A stretch of DNA of 21,201 bases from Oscillospiraceae bacterium (GTDB taxonomy: Bacteria; Bacillota; Clostridia; Oscillospirales; Ruminococcaceae): the NCBI GenBank assembly GCA_900770195.1, contig CAAGJI010000070.1, positions 1 through 21,201 of the forward strand. The letters are read 5' to 3'. The translations under genes and the position numbers were made by a program. This document shows, piece after piece, positions 1-6,909 of the stretch (positions are counted from its first letter, which is position 1; every line of letters begins with the position of its first letter). The notes beneath the pieces were generated by a model. That model did no database searches and was not told the DNA's origin. It saw nothing but the letters and a program-made list of their open reading frames with translations.

Positions 1-286
1 AGGGGGGTTCGTTCTACATTTGTTGATTTTGTTGAAACTCTTGATGTTTCAGACCCCTTACATTTGTAGGGGGTTTAGTTCTTTTTAAAGCAAACACAAA
101 TTTTTGTGATATTGTTTCAGACCCCTTACATTTGTAGGGGGTTTAGTTCTAAAAACAATCCAACTGTAAACGGTAATATTATGTTTCAGACCCCTTACAT
201 TTGTAGGGGGTTTAGTTCTTTTAGGCTGGATCGTTGCAAACAAAAAAGCAGTTTCAGACCCCTTACATTTGTAGGGGGTTTAGTTC
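1..286 (-). CRISPR. Type VI-D CRISPR array, leader-distal part
   Basis: Four identical 36-bp repeats lie at 46-81, 114-149, 183-218 and 251-286. A decayed repeat end at 1-14 differs from the consensus at two positions. Spacers are 31-33 bp (15-45, 82-113, 150-182, 219-250) and differ from one another. Read on the minus strand the repeat begins GAACTAAACCCC and ends GGGGTCTGAAAC. It folds as CCCC plus CTAC, loop AAAT, then GTAA plus GGGG, with one C/A mismatch. This is the 5'-handle architecture of Cas13d direct repeats as I recall them (start GAACTA, end AAAC). Orientation agrees three ways: the cas genes read leftward, a consensus promoter sits to the right, and the degenerate repeat is at the far left. 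Spacer targets cannot be told from the sequence. Confidence 0.97.
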
Positions 287-478
287 TTTCAAGATAAACA
301 AAATTACCTTGAATTGATTCCATTATATCATATATATTGGATAATGTCAAGACTTTTCTTATAATTTGTGCTAAAAAATTTTTTTGTGAGTATAATTTTT
401 ATCTATATTCGCTAATCCCTTAAATATTAAATAAATATTAATCAATTCATATCATATATCTATATCAGCTGTTTATTT
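287..478 (-). other. CRISPR leader, AT-rich
   Basis: This gene-free stretch lies between the end of cas1 and the first repeat. It is very AT-rich and contains the array promoter, a long A-run/T-run palindrome around 375-390, and a TTAATATTTATTTAATATTTAA-like repeat near 420-440. There is no GC-rich terminator after cas1. Its position makes it the leader where new spacers would be inserted. Confidence 0.7.
322..350 (-). promoter_or_regulatory. Promoter of the CRISPR array
   Basis: On the minus strand TTGACA (345-350) is followed after exactly 17 bp by TATAAT (322-327), a perfect vegetative promoter. Transcription should begin near 315, about 29 nt before the first repeat. The pre-crRNA is therefore probably made independently of the cas genes. 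Confidence 0.85.
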
Positions 479-1363
479 TTAACAAACAAAACCTATCTCC
501 TCATCAGTCAATATTCCTCTGTTAAGGCAGTCTGTTATTCTGCAAACAAATCTGTCTATTGCATCTGAAATTGTTGTCACAACTCCATTATAACGTATTT
601 CTTTTTCTGTAACTTTAATAAGTTTGCTCTTATATTCCCTGTCAAGTTCCCTATCGCCATTCACACAAATAATTTCATCAACAAAAGGTCTGAACGGTTC
701 CATTAAATCACACGAAAAATTAAACGGATTTTTTGAACTATGATGATTTATCCCAATACTTGTACTATATCCATGACTTGCAACTGACCTGTTGACTTCC
801 GACAAAATCATTGAATACCCATAATTTAAAGCAGCATTAATATTACTTTCCGTTCTTCTGTTGAAAAATGAACCGAATATCGAACGAAAATATATTTTTG
901 CAGCAGCAGCCTCGCAGGAATTTGCACTTTCTTCATCAATTTCTTTTTCTATATCTTCAAGTCTTGAATATTCTTCTATATTGAATTTTTTCAGCAAAGA
1001 TGCCTGATTTGCAACTTTCATCTTTATTATTTCCGACCAGATATTATTTTTATTGATATTTTCCCACTCAATCTGACCGCCTAATCTTTCAGGAAAATAT
1101 GTATTTGAACTGTATGATATAATTTCATGCGAAGGATTATGCTTTCTGTCGCAAAAAATTATTCTGATTTCACTTTCCATTAATGAATTAATCAACGCTG
1201 ATGAAAAAGTTGCCTGTGTTGTTTCAATTATCAATGCATTTATTTCATGAAGCGGAACTTTTATTTCTGAATCATCTTTTTTTATTATTAAAAATCCCGA
1301 TGATTTTCTAAGATCCGAATTACTGTTTATAATAATTTTTTTCCAGCCTGTATTCATAACCAT
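479..1363 (-). CDS. cas1: CRISPR-associated endonuclease Cas1 (type II-A-like)
   Basis: Cas1 is the integrase subunit that inserts spacers into the array. The 294-residue frame has the C-terminal helical fold signature NAALNYGY (176-183), then GINHH (204-208) and DLMEPFRPFVDE (219-230). Likely metal ligands are E151, H207 and E222, with the same spacing as type II-A Cas1 (E149/H205/E220 as I recall for S. pyogenes). The N-terminal beta-domain motif ALIIETTQATFSSALINSLM also fits that group, which is the Cas1 usually found with Cas13d. The better start is the ATG at 1357 (residue 3), since GGGGGTGA lies at normal spacing before it but abuts the ATG at 1363. It follows the 95-residue gene by 12 bp, so the two are probably co-transcribed. 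All catalytic residues are present, so it looks functional. Confidence 0.96.
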   Translation of the reverse strand: MVMNTGWKKIIINSNSDLRKSSGFLIIKKDDSEIKVPLHEINALIIETTQATFSSALINSLMESEIRIIFCDRKHNPSHEIISYSSNTYFPERLGGQIEWENINKNNIWSEIIKMKVANQASLLKKFNIEEYSRLEDIEKEIDEESANSCEAAAAKIYFRSIFGSFFNRRTESNINAALNYGYSMILSEVNRSVASHGYSTSIGINHHSSKNPFNFSCDLMEPFRPFVDEIICVNGDRELDREYKSKLIKVTEKEIRYNGVVTTISDAIDRFVCRITDCLNRGILTDEEIGFVC

Positions 1364-1375
1364 TCACCCCCGAAA

Positions 1376-1663
1376 TCAGACAGCAGCTTTTTCGGGAACG
1401 AAAAAGTTTTCATGTTTAACAACATATTCAACACTTGAACGTATTCTTTTTATAACGTTCTTTATCGCTGAATCATTATGTGTTTTTGAATAATCAACAG
1501 CAACGTTATATCTTAATCCGTCTTTGTAATGATTATACATTCCTTTTTTGTATTTCTGACTGAAAAGATATTTCTTTTCTGATCCTGACATAATAAAAAA
1601 GTCAAGCTGACCCTTTACGCCTGAATTTTTGCAGTAAACCCATGATGTTTTAACTTCTCTCAT
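1376..1663 (-). CDS. Conserved-looking small protein of unknown function in the cas2 position
   Basis: This is a 95-residue basic protein with a strong ribosome site (AAAGGAG, 8-9 nt before the ATG), placed 12 bp upstream of cas1 on the same strand. It lacks the features of Cas2: there is no N-terminal beta strand ending in a conserved Asp and no Cas2-like length pattern. It contains WVYCKNSG (8-15), DFFIMSGSEKKYLFSQKYKKGMYNHYKDG in the middle, and a C-terminal segment that could be helical (KNVIKRIRSSVEYVVKH). I do not recognise the family with certainty. The 'YLFSQKYKKG' block resembles small hypothetical proteins of Clostridia as I remember them, not any Cas protein. It has its own promoter at 1710-1738 and its start region lies in a large inverted repeat. 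It may be an accessory adaptation protein, a regulator, or an unrelated insertion. A highly diverged Cas2 is not excluded. Confidence 0.8.
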   Translation of the reverse strand: MREVKTSWVYCKNSGVKGQLDFFIMSGSEKKYLFSQKYKKGMYNHYKDGLRYNVAVDYSKTHNDSAIKNVIKRIRSSVEYVVKHENFFVPEKAAV

Positions 1664-1672
1664 AATAATAAA

Positions 1673-1731
1673 CTCCTTTGAAATGTGTTTTAATTTATCT
1701 TATGATACAATTATACACTATTTCAAAGGAG
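1673..1731 (-). repeat. Inverted repeat over promoter and ribosome site of the 95-residue gene
   Basis: Arms 1673-1688 (CTCCTTTGAAATGTGT) and 1715-1731 are reverse complements over 16 bp, with a single bulged T at 1719. The promoter-distal arm contains the Shine-Dalgarno AAAGGAG of the 95-residue gene. In a transcript reading through from Cas13d the arms would pair and hide the ribosome site. A transcript from the local promoter lacks one arm, so its ribosome site is free. It could instead be a DNA operator. Confidence 0.75.
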
Positions 1732-1738
1732 TCGTCAC
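1710..1738 (-). promoter_or_regulatory. Promoter for the 95-residue gene and cas1
   Basis: On the minus strand GTGACG (1733-1738; 4 of 6 to TTGACA) is followed after 17 bp by TATAAT (1710-1715) inside AGTGTATAAT. The downstream CATAAG at fixed spacing is shared with the promoters of the sigma-factor operon near 11150. It separates transcription of the adaptation genes from the WYL-Cas13d operon. Confidence 0.65.
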
Positions 1739-1766
1739 GAAAAAAAGTGTGGAACAATTTCAGAAA

Positions 1767-3545
1767 TTATTTTTCTTTTTTCTCGTTAAGTACGCAGTTG
1801 TTCATATCAAAAAGTTCATTTATTGTAAGGTTTTTATATCTCGGAATATTATATCCCATAGGTACACAATAAGCCTTGACAAAATCCTTGTTGTATGTAT
1901 GATATTTTTCAACCGATTCAGCATAGCTTAAAACTTTTTCAGAGAAGAACCTACTATTATCCTTTTTATGCTTGCTGAATCCTATAAGATATTTCTGTGA
2001 TAAGTAATGATAAAGTTCAAAATAACTGTTGATATAAGCTATATCTTTGATATATACATTTATATTTCTGATGAAGCTGAAGTGTGCAACAGAATTTCTG
2101 AAATCAGATACCATTACAGCATCAGAATTTTTCATGTTAGTGTAAACCTGCATATATCTCTTTTTCTTTCTGAGATAAACATTTTTACAATTTTCAGCAT
2201 CAGCAGGGTTCGGATTTTCTTCAAAAGTAAATCCATTTGTTGAGTTTCTTTTAATATTCATTATATCTGCTGTAAGCAAACGGAAGTTCTTGAATATTTT
2301 TTTTCCACTCTTTATTGTAATTTCCACACCGTAAAGTTCAGCATCTCTTTCAACGCAATGGAAACCTGTGATATAGCGTGCATTGATGTTTACAAGATTT
2401 TTCAAAAGCAAATACATAACAGTAAGATATATACGTATTATAGCCTGATTCTTTCGTTTAAGTTCTGCCATTGCACTCTTGTCTTCAGGTTTGTCTGCTC
2501 TCGCTTTCTGATATTTGTCAGCATTTTTAAACTGATTGAAATTAATGTTTGAAATAACATCTGCAAGTTCATTTATCTTTTCAGATTTTGAAATATGCTT
2601 AACATCTTTGTTTCCTGTGCAGGAAATATAGTATCTGTCTATCTGTGATTCAGGTATGCTGTCAAGAACAAATCTTACTGTAACAGTACTCTGTGCAACT
2701 GCTCTTATTTTTTTCGGGTTAGCATATCTTATAAGGTACTTGAATCTCTTTGAATCAATAACATTGTTTATTATAAAGTTTCTAAGACCGTTTTCACCTT
2801 TCTTTTTAAGAGGTTTACCATTTGCATCATATCCAAGCATTTCACTCTGTACATATTTTTCAATTTCTTCTTTTTGTCCTTCTATTCCAAGTATATCAAG
2901 TGCATCTATAAACATCTGCTTTTTAGCGTTTACATCAACATCTGTCATTCTTGCAAAGCTGTTGAGTTTTACAAGTTCATCATAAATTCTGTCGCTGTTT
3001 TTAAAGAAACTGTATGTATCTGTAAATTCATTATCAAGTTTTAAGCTGTTGATTGTCTGGTTAAAACTTCTTATATTGTCAAACTTATTTATAAGGGTTG
3101 TAAGCAGGTCGTTTATTTCTTTACCACTTAAAAACATTGTAAGTGCATACATAAGTTTTACAAAATAGCTGTCGTGACTTCCGTCATCAAGCTTTATATC
3201 TTCTATTTTGCTTTCAAATCCATCAAGAGATTTATCCTTTTGATATTCCTTTATGCTTGAACCGACAACTGCATTGCAAATAAGGTTAATATCAGCCTTG
3301 TGTCTGTTAAATACTTCTTCAGCTTCTTCAAGATATATCTTTTCCTTTTCATCATCAACAATTGATGCTCTGAGTCTGTTTACCATATTCTGTGTTAAAT
3401 TATCATCATTAAGATAATCGTGATAAATAACAAAGTCGATAAGTTTGTAAAGTTTGCTTCTTACTGAATCATATTTCTGATCTCTCAAAGTTTCGCAGAA
3501 AGAATCCGCAATAACTTCACGTATATGTTTGATTGAAAATCCCAT
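1767..3545 (-). CDS. cas13d: Cas13d C-terminal part (HEPN2), after internal stop
   Basis: This is the larger part of the type VI-D RNA-guided RNase. Beginning at MGFSIKHIRE it matches Cas13d from just after the HEPN1 region: Helical-1 with LSGKEINDLLTTLINKFDNI (139-158), ENGLRNFIINNVIDSKRFKYL, Helical-2 with RKNQAIIRIYLTVMYLLLKN, and HEPN2 with RNSVAH at residues 483-488. R483 and H488 form the second half of the composite RNase site. The closing KDFVKAYC and RYKNLTINELFD are typical Cas13d C-terminal blocks. It is in the same frame as the upstream part, with twelve open codons (YYDFLVTKKQKN) between the TAA and this ATG. No Shine-Dalgarno precedes ATG 3545, so separate translation would be weak unless ribosomes reinitiate or read through. 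Expected functions are crRNA processing and crRNA-guided cleavage of RNA, with collateral RNA cleavage once activated. Confidence 0.95.
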   Translation of the reverse strand: MGFSIKHIREVIADSFCETLRDQKYDSVRSKLYKLIDFVIYHDYLNDDNLTQNMVNRLRASIVDDEKEKIYLEEAEEVFNRHKADINLICNAVVGSSIKEYQKDKSLDGFESKIEDIKLDDGSHDSYFVKLMYALTMFLSGKEINDLLTTLINKFDNIRSFNQTINSLKLDNEFTDTYSFFKNSDRIYDELVKLNSFARMTDVDVNAKKQMFIDALDILGIEGQKEEIEKYVQSEMLGYDANGKPLKKKGENGLRNFIINNVIDSKRFKYLIRYANPKKIRAVAQSTVTVRFVLDSIPESQIDRYYISCTGNKDVKHISKSEKINELADVISNINFNQFKNADKYQKARADKPEDKSAMAELKRKNQAIIRIYLTVMYLLLKNLVNINARYITGFHCVERDAELYGVEITIKSGKKIFKNFRLLTADIMNIKRNSTNGFTFEENPNPADAENCKNVYLRKKKRYMQVYTNMKNSDAVMVSDFRNSVAHFSFIRNINVYIKDIAYINSYFELYHYLSQKYLIGFSKHKKDNSRFFSEKVLSYAESVEKYHTYNKDFVKAYCVPMGYNIPRYKNLTINELFDMNNCVLNEKKEK

Positions 3546-3581
3546 ATTTTTCTGCTTTTTGGTAACAAGAAAATCATAGTA

Positions 3582-3584
3582 TTA
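3582..3584 (-). other. In-frame TAA interrupting Cas13d
   Basis: The codons read GCT AAA TAA TAC TAT GAT, that is A K stop Y Y D F L V T K K, and run on in the same frame into the rest of Cas13d. In the E. siraeum Cas13d I remember, the aligned residue before YYEFL is Ser, so a TCA-to-TAA change would explain the break. No frameshift is involved. Confidence 0.93.
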
Positions 3585-4637
3585 TTTAGCGAGTTTTTCT
3601 TTGCTTTCATCTCTGAATATATCAGCAAGAATAAGAAGATTTACTTTATTTGTTTTAATGAAATTTCTGTTGATTTTCTTAATCGGAGCCTGATACAGGT
3701 CATCAAGAGTATACTTGAAATTATCTTTTAAACTTTCAAGATTATAAAGCCAACCCTGCTTTTTTTCACCCTCATCATGGAAACACCACTGTCTGAGCTG
3801 AGCGATAAGTGCTGTTATTTCATATATTTCATCATAAGTTTTAAGTTTTGTTTTATTTCTGTCACTTATGCAAAAAGCTTCACCAAAATAATAAAGTTTG
3901 TTGCTGTTTGCAAAATCGTAGAAAATATCAAGAATATCTTTCTTTTTTCTGTTTTCATATTCTTCGAAAGTTAGATCACAATTCAGGCTGCTGATATAGT
4001 CCATGTTTTTTCCCTCAAGTTCATAGTCAAGAATGTTATTTAAAACATAAACAGCATTTGATGAATATACAGCAAGTATCTTTTCTATATCCAGAATATT
4101 ATAAATAAGCTGAATATGTATGTTATCATCAGGGAATGTTTTTCCATAAAAGCGTTCTTCAAGTTTTGGTTTAAGGCAAAGCGAATCATTTCTTACTCTT
4201 AAATCAGGGTTATTTTTATAGTGTGCAGGGTTGTCTACCGTTACTTCAAGCCCCTTTATTCTTCCGCCTGTAACAGTATATTTTTCATCTGTAACTTCTG
4301 ATAATTCAAATGCAGGCGGTATGGTAATATCTTCTGAACTGTTATTTTCAACTTTCTTTTCAACTATCGCATCATTTCCCTTGCCAAAAGATGTCATATA
4401 TACCTTATCACCAACAACAAAGGTTGATTTTACACCAACAGCTTTTGCAAGTGATTTTCTTTCACCTTTATGTGGCATTTCATCCTTCATCTTTTTAATT
4501 TTTGCAGCTTCCTGTGCCATTTCCTGTTCTTTTTTTCTTTCTTCTGACGCTTTTATTTTTGCATCAACTTTTTCTCTGATAGCTTTTCTTCTTGCAGCTT
4601 CACGTTCTTCTCTTAACTGTCTTGCATTTTTAGCCAT
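3582..4637 (-). CDS. cas13d: Cas13d N-terminal part (NTD and HEPN1)
   Basis: These 351 residues are the front of Cas13d. A Lys/Arg/Glu-rich coiled-coil-like stretch (5-60) is followed by KSLAKAVGVKSTFVVGDKVYMTSFGKGNDA (61-90), the signature N-terminal domain. LCLKPKLEERFYGK (153-166) and DDNIHIQLIYNILDIEKILAVYSSNA (170-195) lead into HEPN1 with R282-x4-H287 in LRQWCFHDE. The frame stops at a TAA after KEKLAK and would otherwise continue into the 592-codon part. Together the parts span about 956 codons, close to the roughly 950 residues of known Cas13d. The start is set by GGAAGG just upstream and sits immediately after the WYL gene, so the two are translationally linked. Truncated here, the product keeps only half of the HEPN nuclease site. 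The two pieces might still associate, or the gene may be newly inactivated. Confidence 0.95.
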   Translation of the reverse strand: MAKNARQLREEREAARRKAIREKVDAKIKASEERKKEQEMAQEAAKIKKMKDEMPHKGERKSLAKAVGVKSTFVVGDKVYMTSFGKGNDAIVEKKVENNSSEDITIPPAFELSEVTDEKYTVTGGRIKGLEVTVDNPAHYKNNPDLRVRNDSLCLKPKLEERFYGKTFPDDNIHIQLIYNILDIEKILAVYSSNAVYVLNNILDYELEGKNMDYISSLNCDLTFEEYENRKKKDILDIFYDFANSNKLYYFGEAFCISDRNKTKLKTYDEIYEITALIAQLRQWCFHDEGEKKQGWLYNLESLKDNFKYTLDDLYQAPIKKINRNFIKTNKVNLLILADIFRDESKEKLAK

Positions 4638-4639
4638 TT

Positions 4640-5584
4640 TTAAATACCTTCCAATCTTATTTTTATTTTTTCAACTACATTCTGAGGAGATACAACCTTT
4701 ATATCTGCCCCAAAAGACAATATATCATCAAGCAATAAATCTGAATCTATATCATAATAATTTATTGTACATTTTATTGTGCTGTCTTCCTGTTCTTCAA
4801 TTATGTGTTCATATATGCAAAAAGTTTCTATTGCCCTGTTTATTGCATTATGATTTCTTTTGTCACTGACGTAAAAAACAACAGGTTCTTTATTTTTTCT
4901 TTTTTTCATAATTTCTGAAACAGAATAATTTTCATCATCATATTTATCTGTGATTTCAACATTAATCATATTGGATAAAATCGATTTTATCATTCTTGAA
5001 CCGTTCCATAATATAGCATAAAACCGCTGTTTTCTGTTATCATATTCTATTTTGACAGGCAAACATTCATACTCTAATTTTTTAGTCTTTTTATATGTAT
5101 ATTTTATTTTTTTCCTGCTGTTTATTGCCTCAAGCAATACTTTCATATTCTTTTTTAAATTCTGATTATAATTTGATTTTATATTTTTGTCATCAATAAA
5201 CGAATACCACAAAAGACCTCTTTCTGCATCAAATTCATTAAGTTCTGGATAATTAAAGAAAATGTTGCTTATTTTGGAATTAAGTGCCTCTTTAAGCCAT
5301 AATCTTTCGCTTTCTGTAAATAATCTGAGTGTAATATTTTTGTATGGTACTTTAAAATTTTCATCGAGTGTCATATATCCATCACTGTCTACAACAAAAA
5401 ATTCATTTTTGCCACTGGTAACTTTATTTGATAATACCTCTCCCTGATATGTATCATCATTCGCAAGTTGATAAAAAGTATTAAGAAAATTATATTTTTC
5501 TATTTTTTCACCATTTAAAAGTCTTTCAGTAAGAATAATAAAGGCATTCAGAAACTTATTTTTATATGCATCAAACAACTCCAT
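4640..5584 (-). CDS. WYL-domain accessory protein, second of pair
   Basis: This is a 314-residue protein with a WYL-type core at about 158-211. It has a beta-rich RKKIKYTYKK strand, then LPVKIEYDNRKQRFYAILW (FYAILW replacing the canonical W-Y-L signature), then the closing strands to NVEIT. A second beta domain like the WYL C-terminal extension follows (about 230-314). I see no clear N-terminal helix-turn-helix. The gene overlaps the preceding WYL gene by 14 bp and ends next to the Cas13d start. AAAGGAG lies about 15 nt before the ATG, so coupling to the upstream gene is likely. WYL proteins next to Cas13d are known (WYL1 of Yan and colleagues boosts Cas13d cleavage). That family has a ribbon-helix-helix plus WYL layout, which this protein does not show. 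A role in modulating Cas13d or sensing nucleic acid is inferred from this context. Confidence 0.85.
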   Translation of the reverse strand: MELFDAYKNKFLNAFIILTERLLNGEKIEKYNFLNTFYQLANDDTYQGEVLSNKVTSGKNEFFVVDSDGYMTLDENFKVPYKNITLRLFTESERLWLKEALNSKISNIFFNYPELNEFDAERGLLWYSFIDDKNIKSNYNQNLKKNMKVLLEAINSRKKIKYTYKKTKKLEYECLPVKIEYDNRKQRFYAILWNGSRMIKSILSNMINVEITDKYDDENYSVSEIMKKRKNKEPVVFYVSDKRNHNAINRAIETFCIYEHIIEEQEDSTIKCTINYYDIDSDLLLDDILSFGADIKVVSPQNVVEKIKIRLEGI

Positions 5585-6788
5585 AAAGCTTTTTCATCTC
5601 CTTTATTTCTTCATCTAATATTTCCTTTAATTGCTGATTATCCATAATTTTCAAAAGTCCAATATGTGATTTAAACCATGGAATAACCGTTTTCAAATCA
5701 GATACTGTTATTTTTGCTGTATCATCTGAAATTTCTGCTGAACTGAAACAGTCCTTTATTTCAGACCTTAACTTGCCTGCAAACTTAAAAGTAATGCTTA
5801 TTTTTTCAGATGAAGATACAGGAATTCCCATAAATGCATCTTTTGAATATTCGATATATTTTCTTTCAAGGATTTCCTCATCTTCTTCTGTGGAATCTTT
5901 TGAAATTTCTGCTTTGTATATTTTACTTAATCTGAATATTTTTTCGGGTTTGTTCTTATCATTAGGACAATATGCAAAAAGATACATTCTGTGTTTTTGT
6001 TTTTCAACTATTATTTTTACAGCATTAACTTTTTTGTAAAACTTATTTTTGTACTCAAAAGAAATATATTTTTTTTCAATTTTTGAATTAATTATTTTCC
6101 ATAAAACTTCTTCATCAAGAATATTTGCTGAATACTGATTTTTTATCTGAAACGGAGAAATATATTCACCATTTGACTTTTCATATATATATTTCAAATC
6201 TTCAAATAAATAATATCCGAATGCATTAGGATAGATAATATCTTTCATAAAATCAACAAAATTTAAAATTCTCAACTGATTTTCCGGATTGATAAATTTC
6301 TTATCTATACCGACAATTCTGTATTTTTTATTTTCATCCCGATATATTATTCCTGATTCAACACAGTCTTTAACTATTATTTTTACATTTCTTTCTTGTG
6401 ATTCTCGCAATATTTCTTTAATTTCTTCCATAGATGCTTCACCATTCACAGCAAGATATGAAATGATAAATAATATTGATTCTATCTTATTAGCAGTCAA
6501 TGTTCTGAAAAAATAAGCATTAGACAAAAAATTATAGCTTGATTCAAACTGATTAACACCATATTTAAGAACATTTCTTTTTTTGCCGACTTTGTGTTCT
6601 TCAACTTTTTTTTGCGACAAACTCATTGCTTTATTTTTGTAATCGTTATATTTGCTTTTTCCTATTTCTACATCAAGATTTTTAAAATCATCAGCATTAA
6701 ACGAACAATATTCGTATATTTTTTTTAGATAAATTCTGAAAGACTCAAAATCTTTCATAGAACTTCTGTCTTTTAAATTTTCAGACAA
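5571..6788 (-). CDS. Winged-helix WYL-domain protein, first gene of the VI-D operon
   Basis: The likely product is 405 residues starting at TTG 6788, seven bases after AGAGGTGA. The frame is open to an ATG at 6839, but the extra 17 residues (MFLLFCTGTLFSQ...) have no ribosome site. Numbered from 6839, a helical N-terminal region (20-110) is followed by a winged-helix-like segment (about 118-178: KIESILFIISYLAVNG, EASMEEIKEIL, then wing strands IIYRDENKKYRIVG). A WYL core follows at about 250-315, with KKYISFEYKN, VEKQKHRMYLFAY and KIFRLSKIYKAEI, and a WYL C-terminal extension ends the protein. Such proteins bind DNA and a nucleotide or nucleic-acid ligand. As first gene behind a consensus promoter it is a good candidate autoregulator of the operon. 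A direct effect on Cas13d is also possible, given known VI-D WYL proteins. Confidence 0.85.
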   Translation of the reverse strand: MSENLKDRSSMKDFESFRIYLKKIYEYCSFNADDFKNLDVEIGKSKYNDYKNKAMSLSQKKVEEHKVGKKRNVLKYGVNQFESSYNFLSNAYFFRTLTANKIESILFIISYLAVNGEASMEEIKEILRESQERNVKIIVKDCVESGIIYRDENKKYRIVGIDKKFINPENQLRILNFVDFMKDIIYPNAFGYYLFEDLKYIYEKSNGEYISPFQIKNQYSANILDEEVLWKIINSKIEKKYISFEYKNKFYKKVNAVKIIVEKQKHRMYLFAYCPNDKNKPEKIFRLSKIYKAEISKDSTEEDEEILERKYIEYSKDAFMGIPVSSSEKISITFKFAGKLRSEIKDCFSSAEISDDTAKITVSDLKTVIPWFKSHIGLLKIMDNQQLKEILDEEIKEMKKLYGVV

Positions 6789-6793
6789 TGTTT

Positions 6794-6847
6794 TCACCTC
6801 TTGACTGAAAAGTGTTCCTGTACAAAAAAGCAAGAACAACTTTTCAT
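6794..6847 (-). CDS. Possible leader peptide ORF of the VI-D operon
   Basis: An ATG only a few bases after the expected transcript start opens a 17-codon frame (MKSCSCFFVQEHFSVKR). Its TGA lies inside the AGAGGTGA ribosome site of the first WYL gene, five bases before that gene's TTG start. It has no Shine-Dalgarno and could only be translated as a leaderless ORF. Coupling to the WYL gene is possible, but chance is a real alternative. Confidence 0.2.
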   Translation of the reverse strand: MKSCSCFFVQEHFSVKR

Positions 6848-6856
6848 TTTTTTATT

Positions 6857-6885
6857 ATTATACCACAAAACAAAGAAAATTTCAA
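6857..6885 (-). promoter_or_regulatory. Promoter of the WYL-WYL-Cas13d operon
   Basis: TTGAAA (6880-6885) and TATAAT (6857-6862) are separated by 17 bp on the minus strand. The start would be near 6850. The promoter lies only 25 bp after the helicase stop. The gap holds just a short AAAAATATTTTT palindrome and no GC stem, so read-through from the sigma-helicase operon is plausible. Confidence 0.8.
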
Positions 6886-6909
6886 TATGTTTTTTGAATA
6901 AAAATATTT

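Noticed and set aside
106..297. 63-codon plus-strand frame through the CRISPR array
   Set aside because: It only translates the repeats (FQTPYICRGFSS recurring) and has no ribosome site.
1376..1663. Calling the 95-residue gene cas2
   Set aside because: Size and position fit, but the sequence lacks the Cas2 N-terminal strand with its Asp and other Cas2 signatures. It was left as unknown.
3582..3584. Selenocysteine or pyrrolysine recoding at the Cas13d stop
   Set aside because: Those use TGA and TAG. The codon here is TAA, and no insertion element is seen.
4231..4869. 212-codon plus-strand frame opposite Cas13d and the WYL gene
   Set aside because: It crosses the boundary of two well-supported minus-strand genes, has no ribosome site, and its Ser/Phe-rich composition is that of an antisense shadow.
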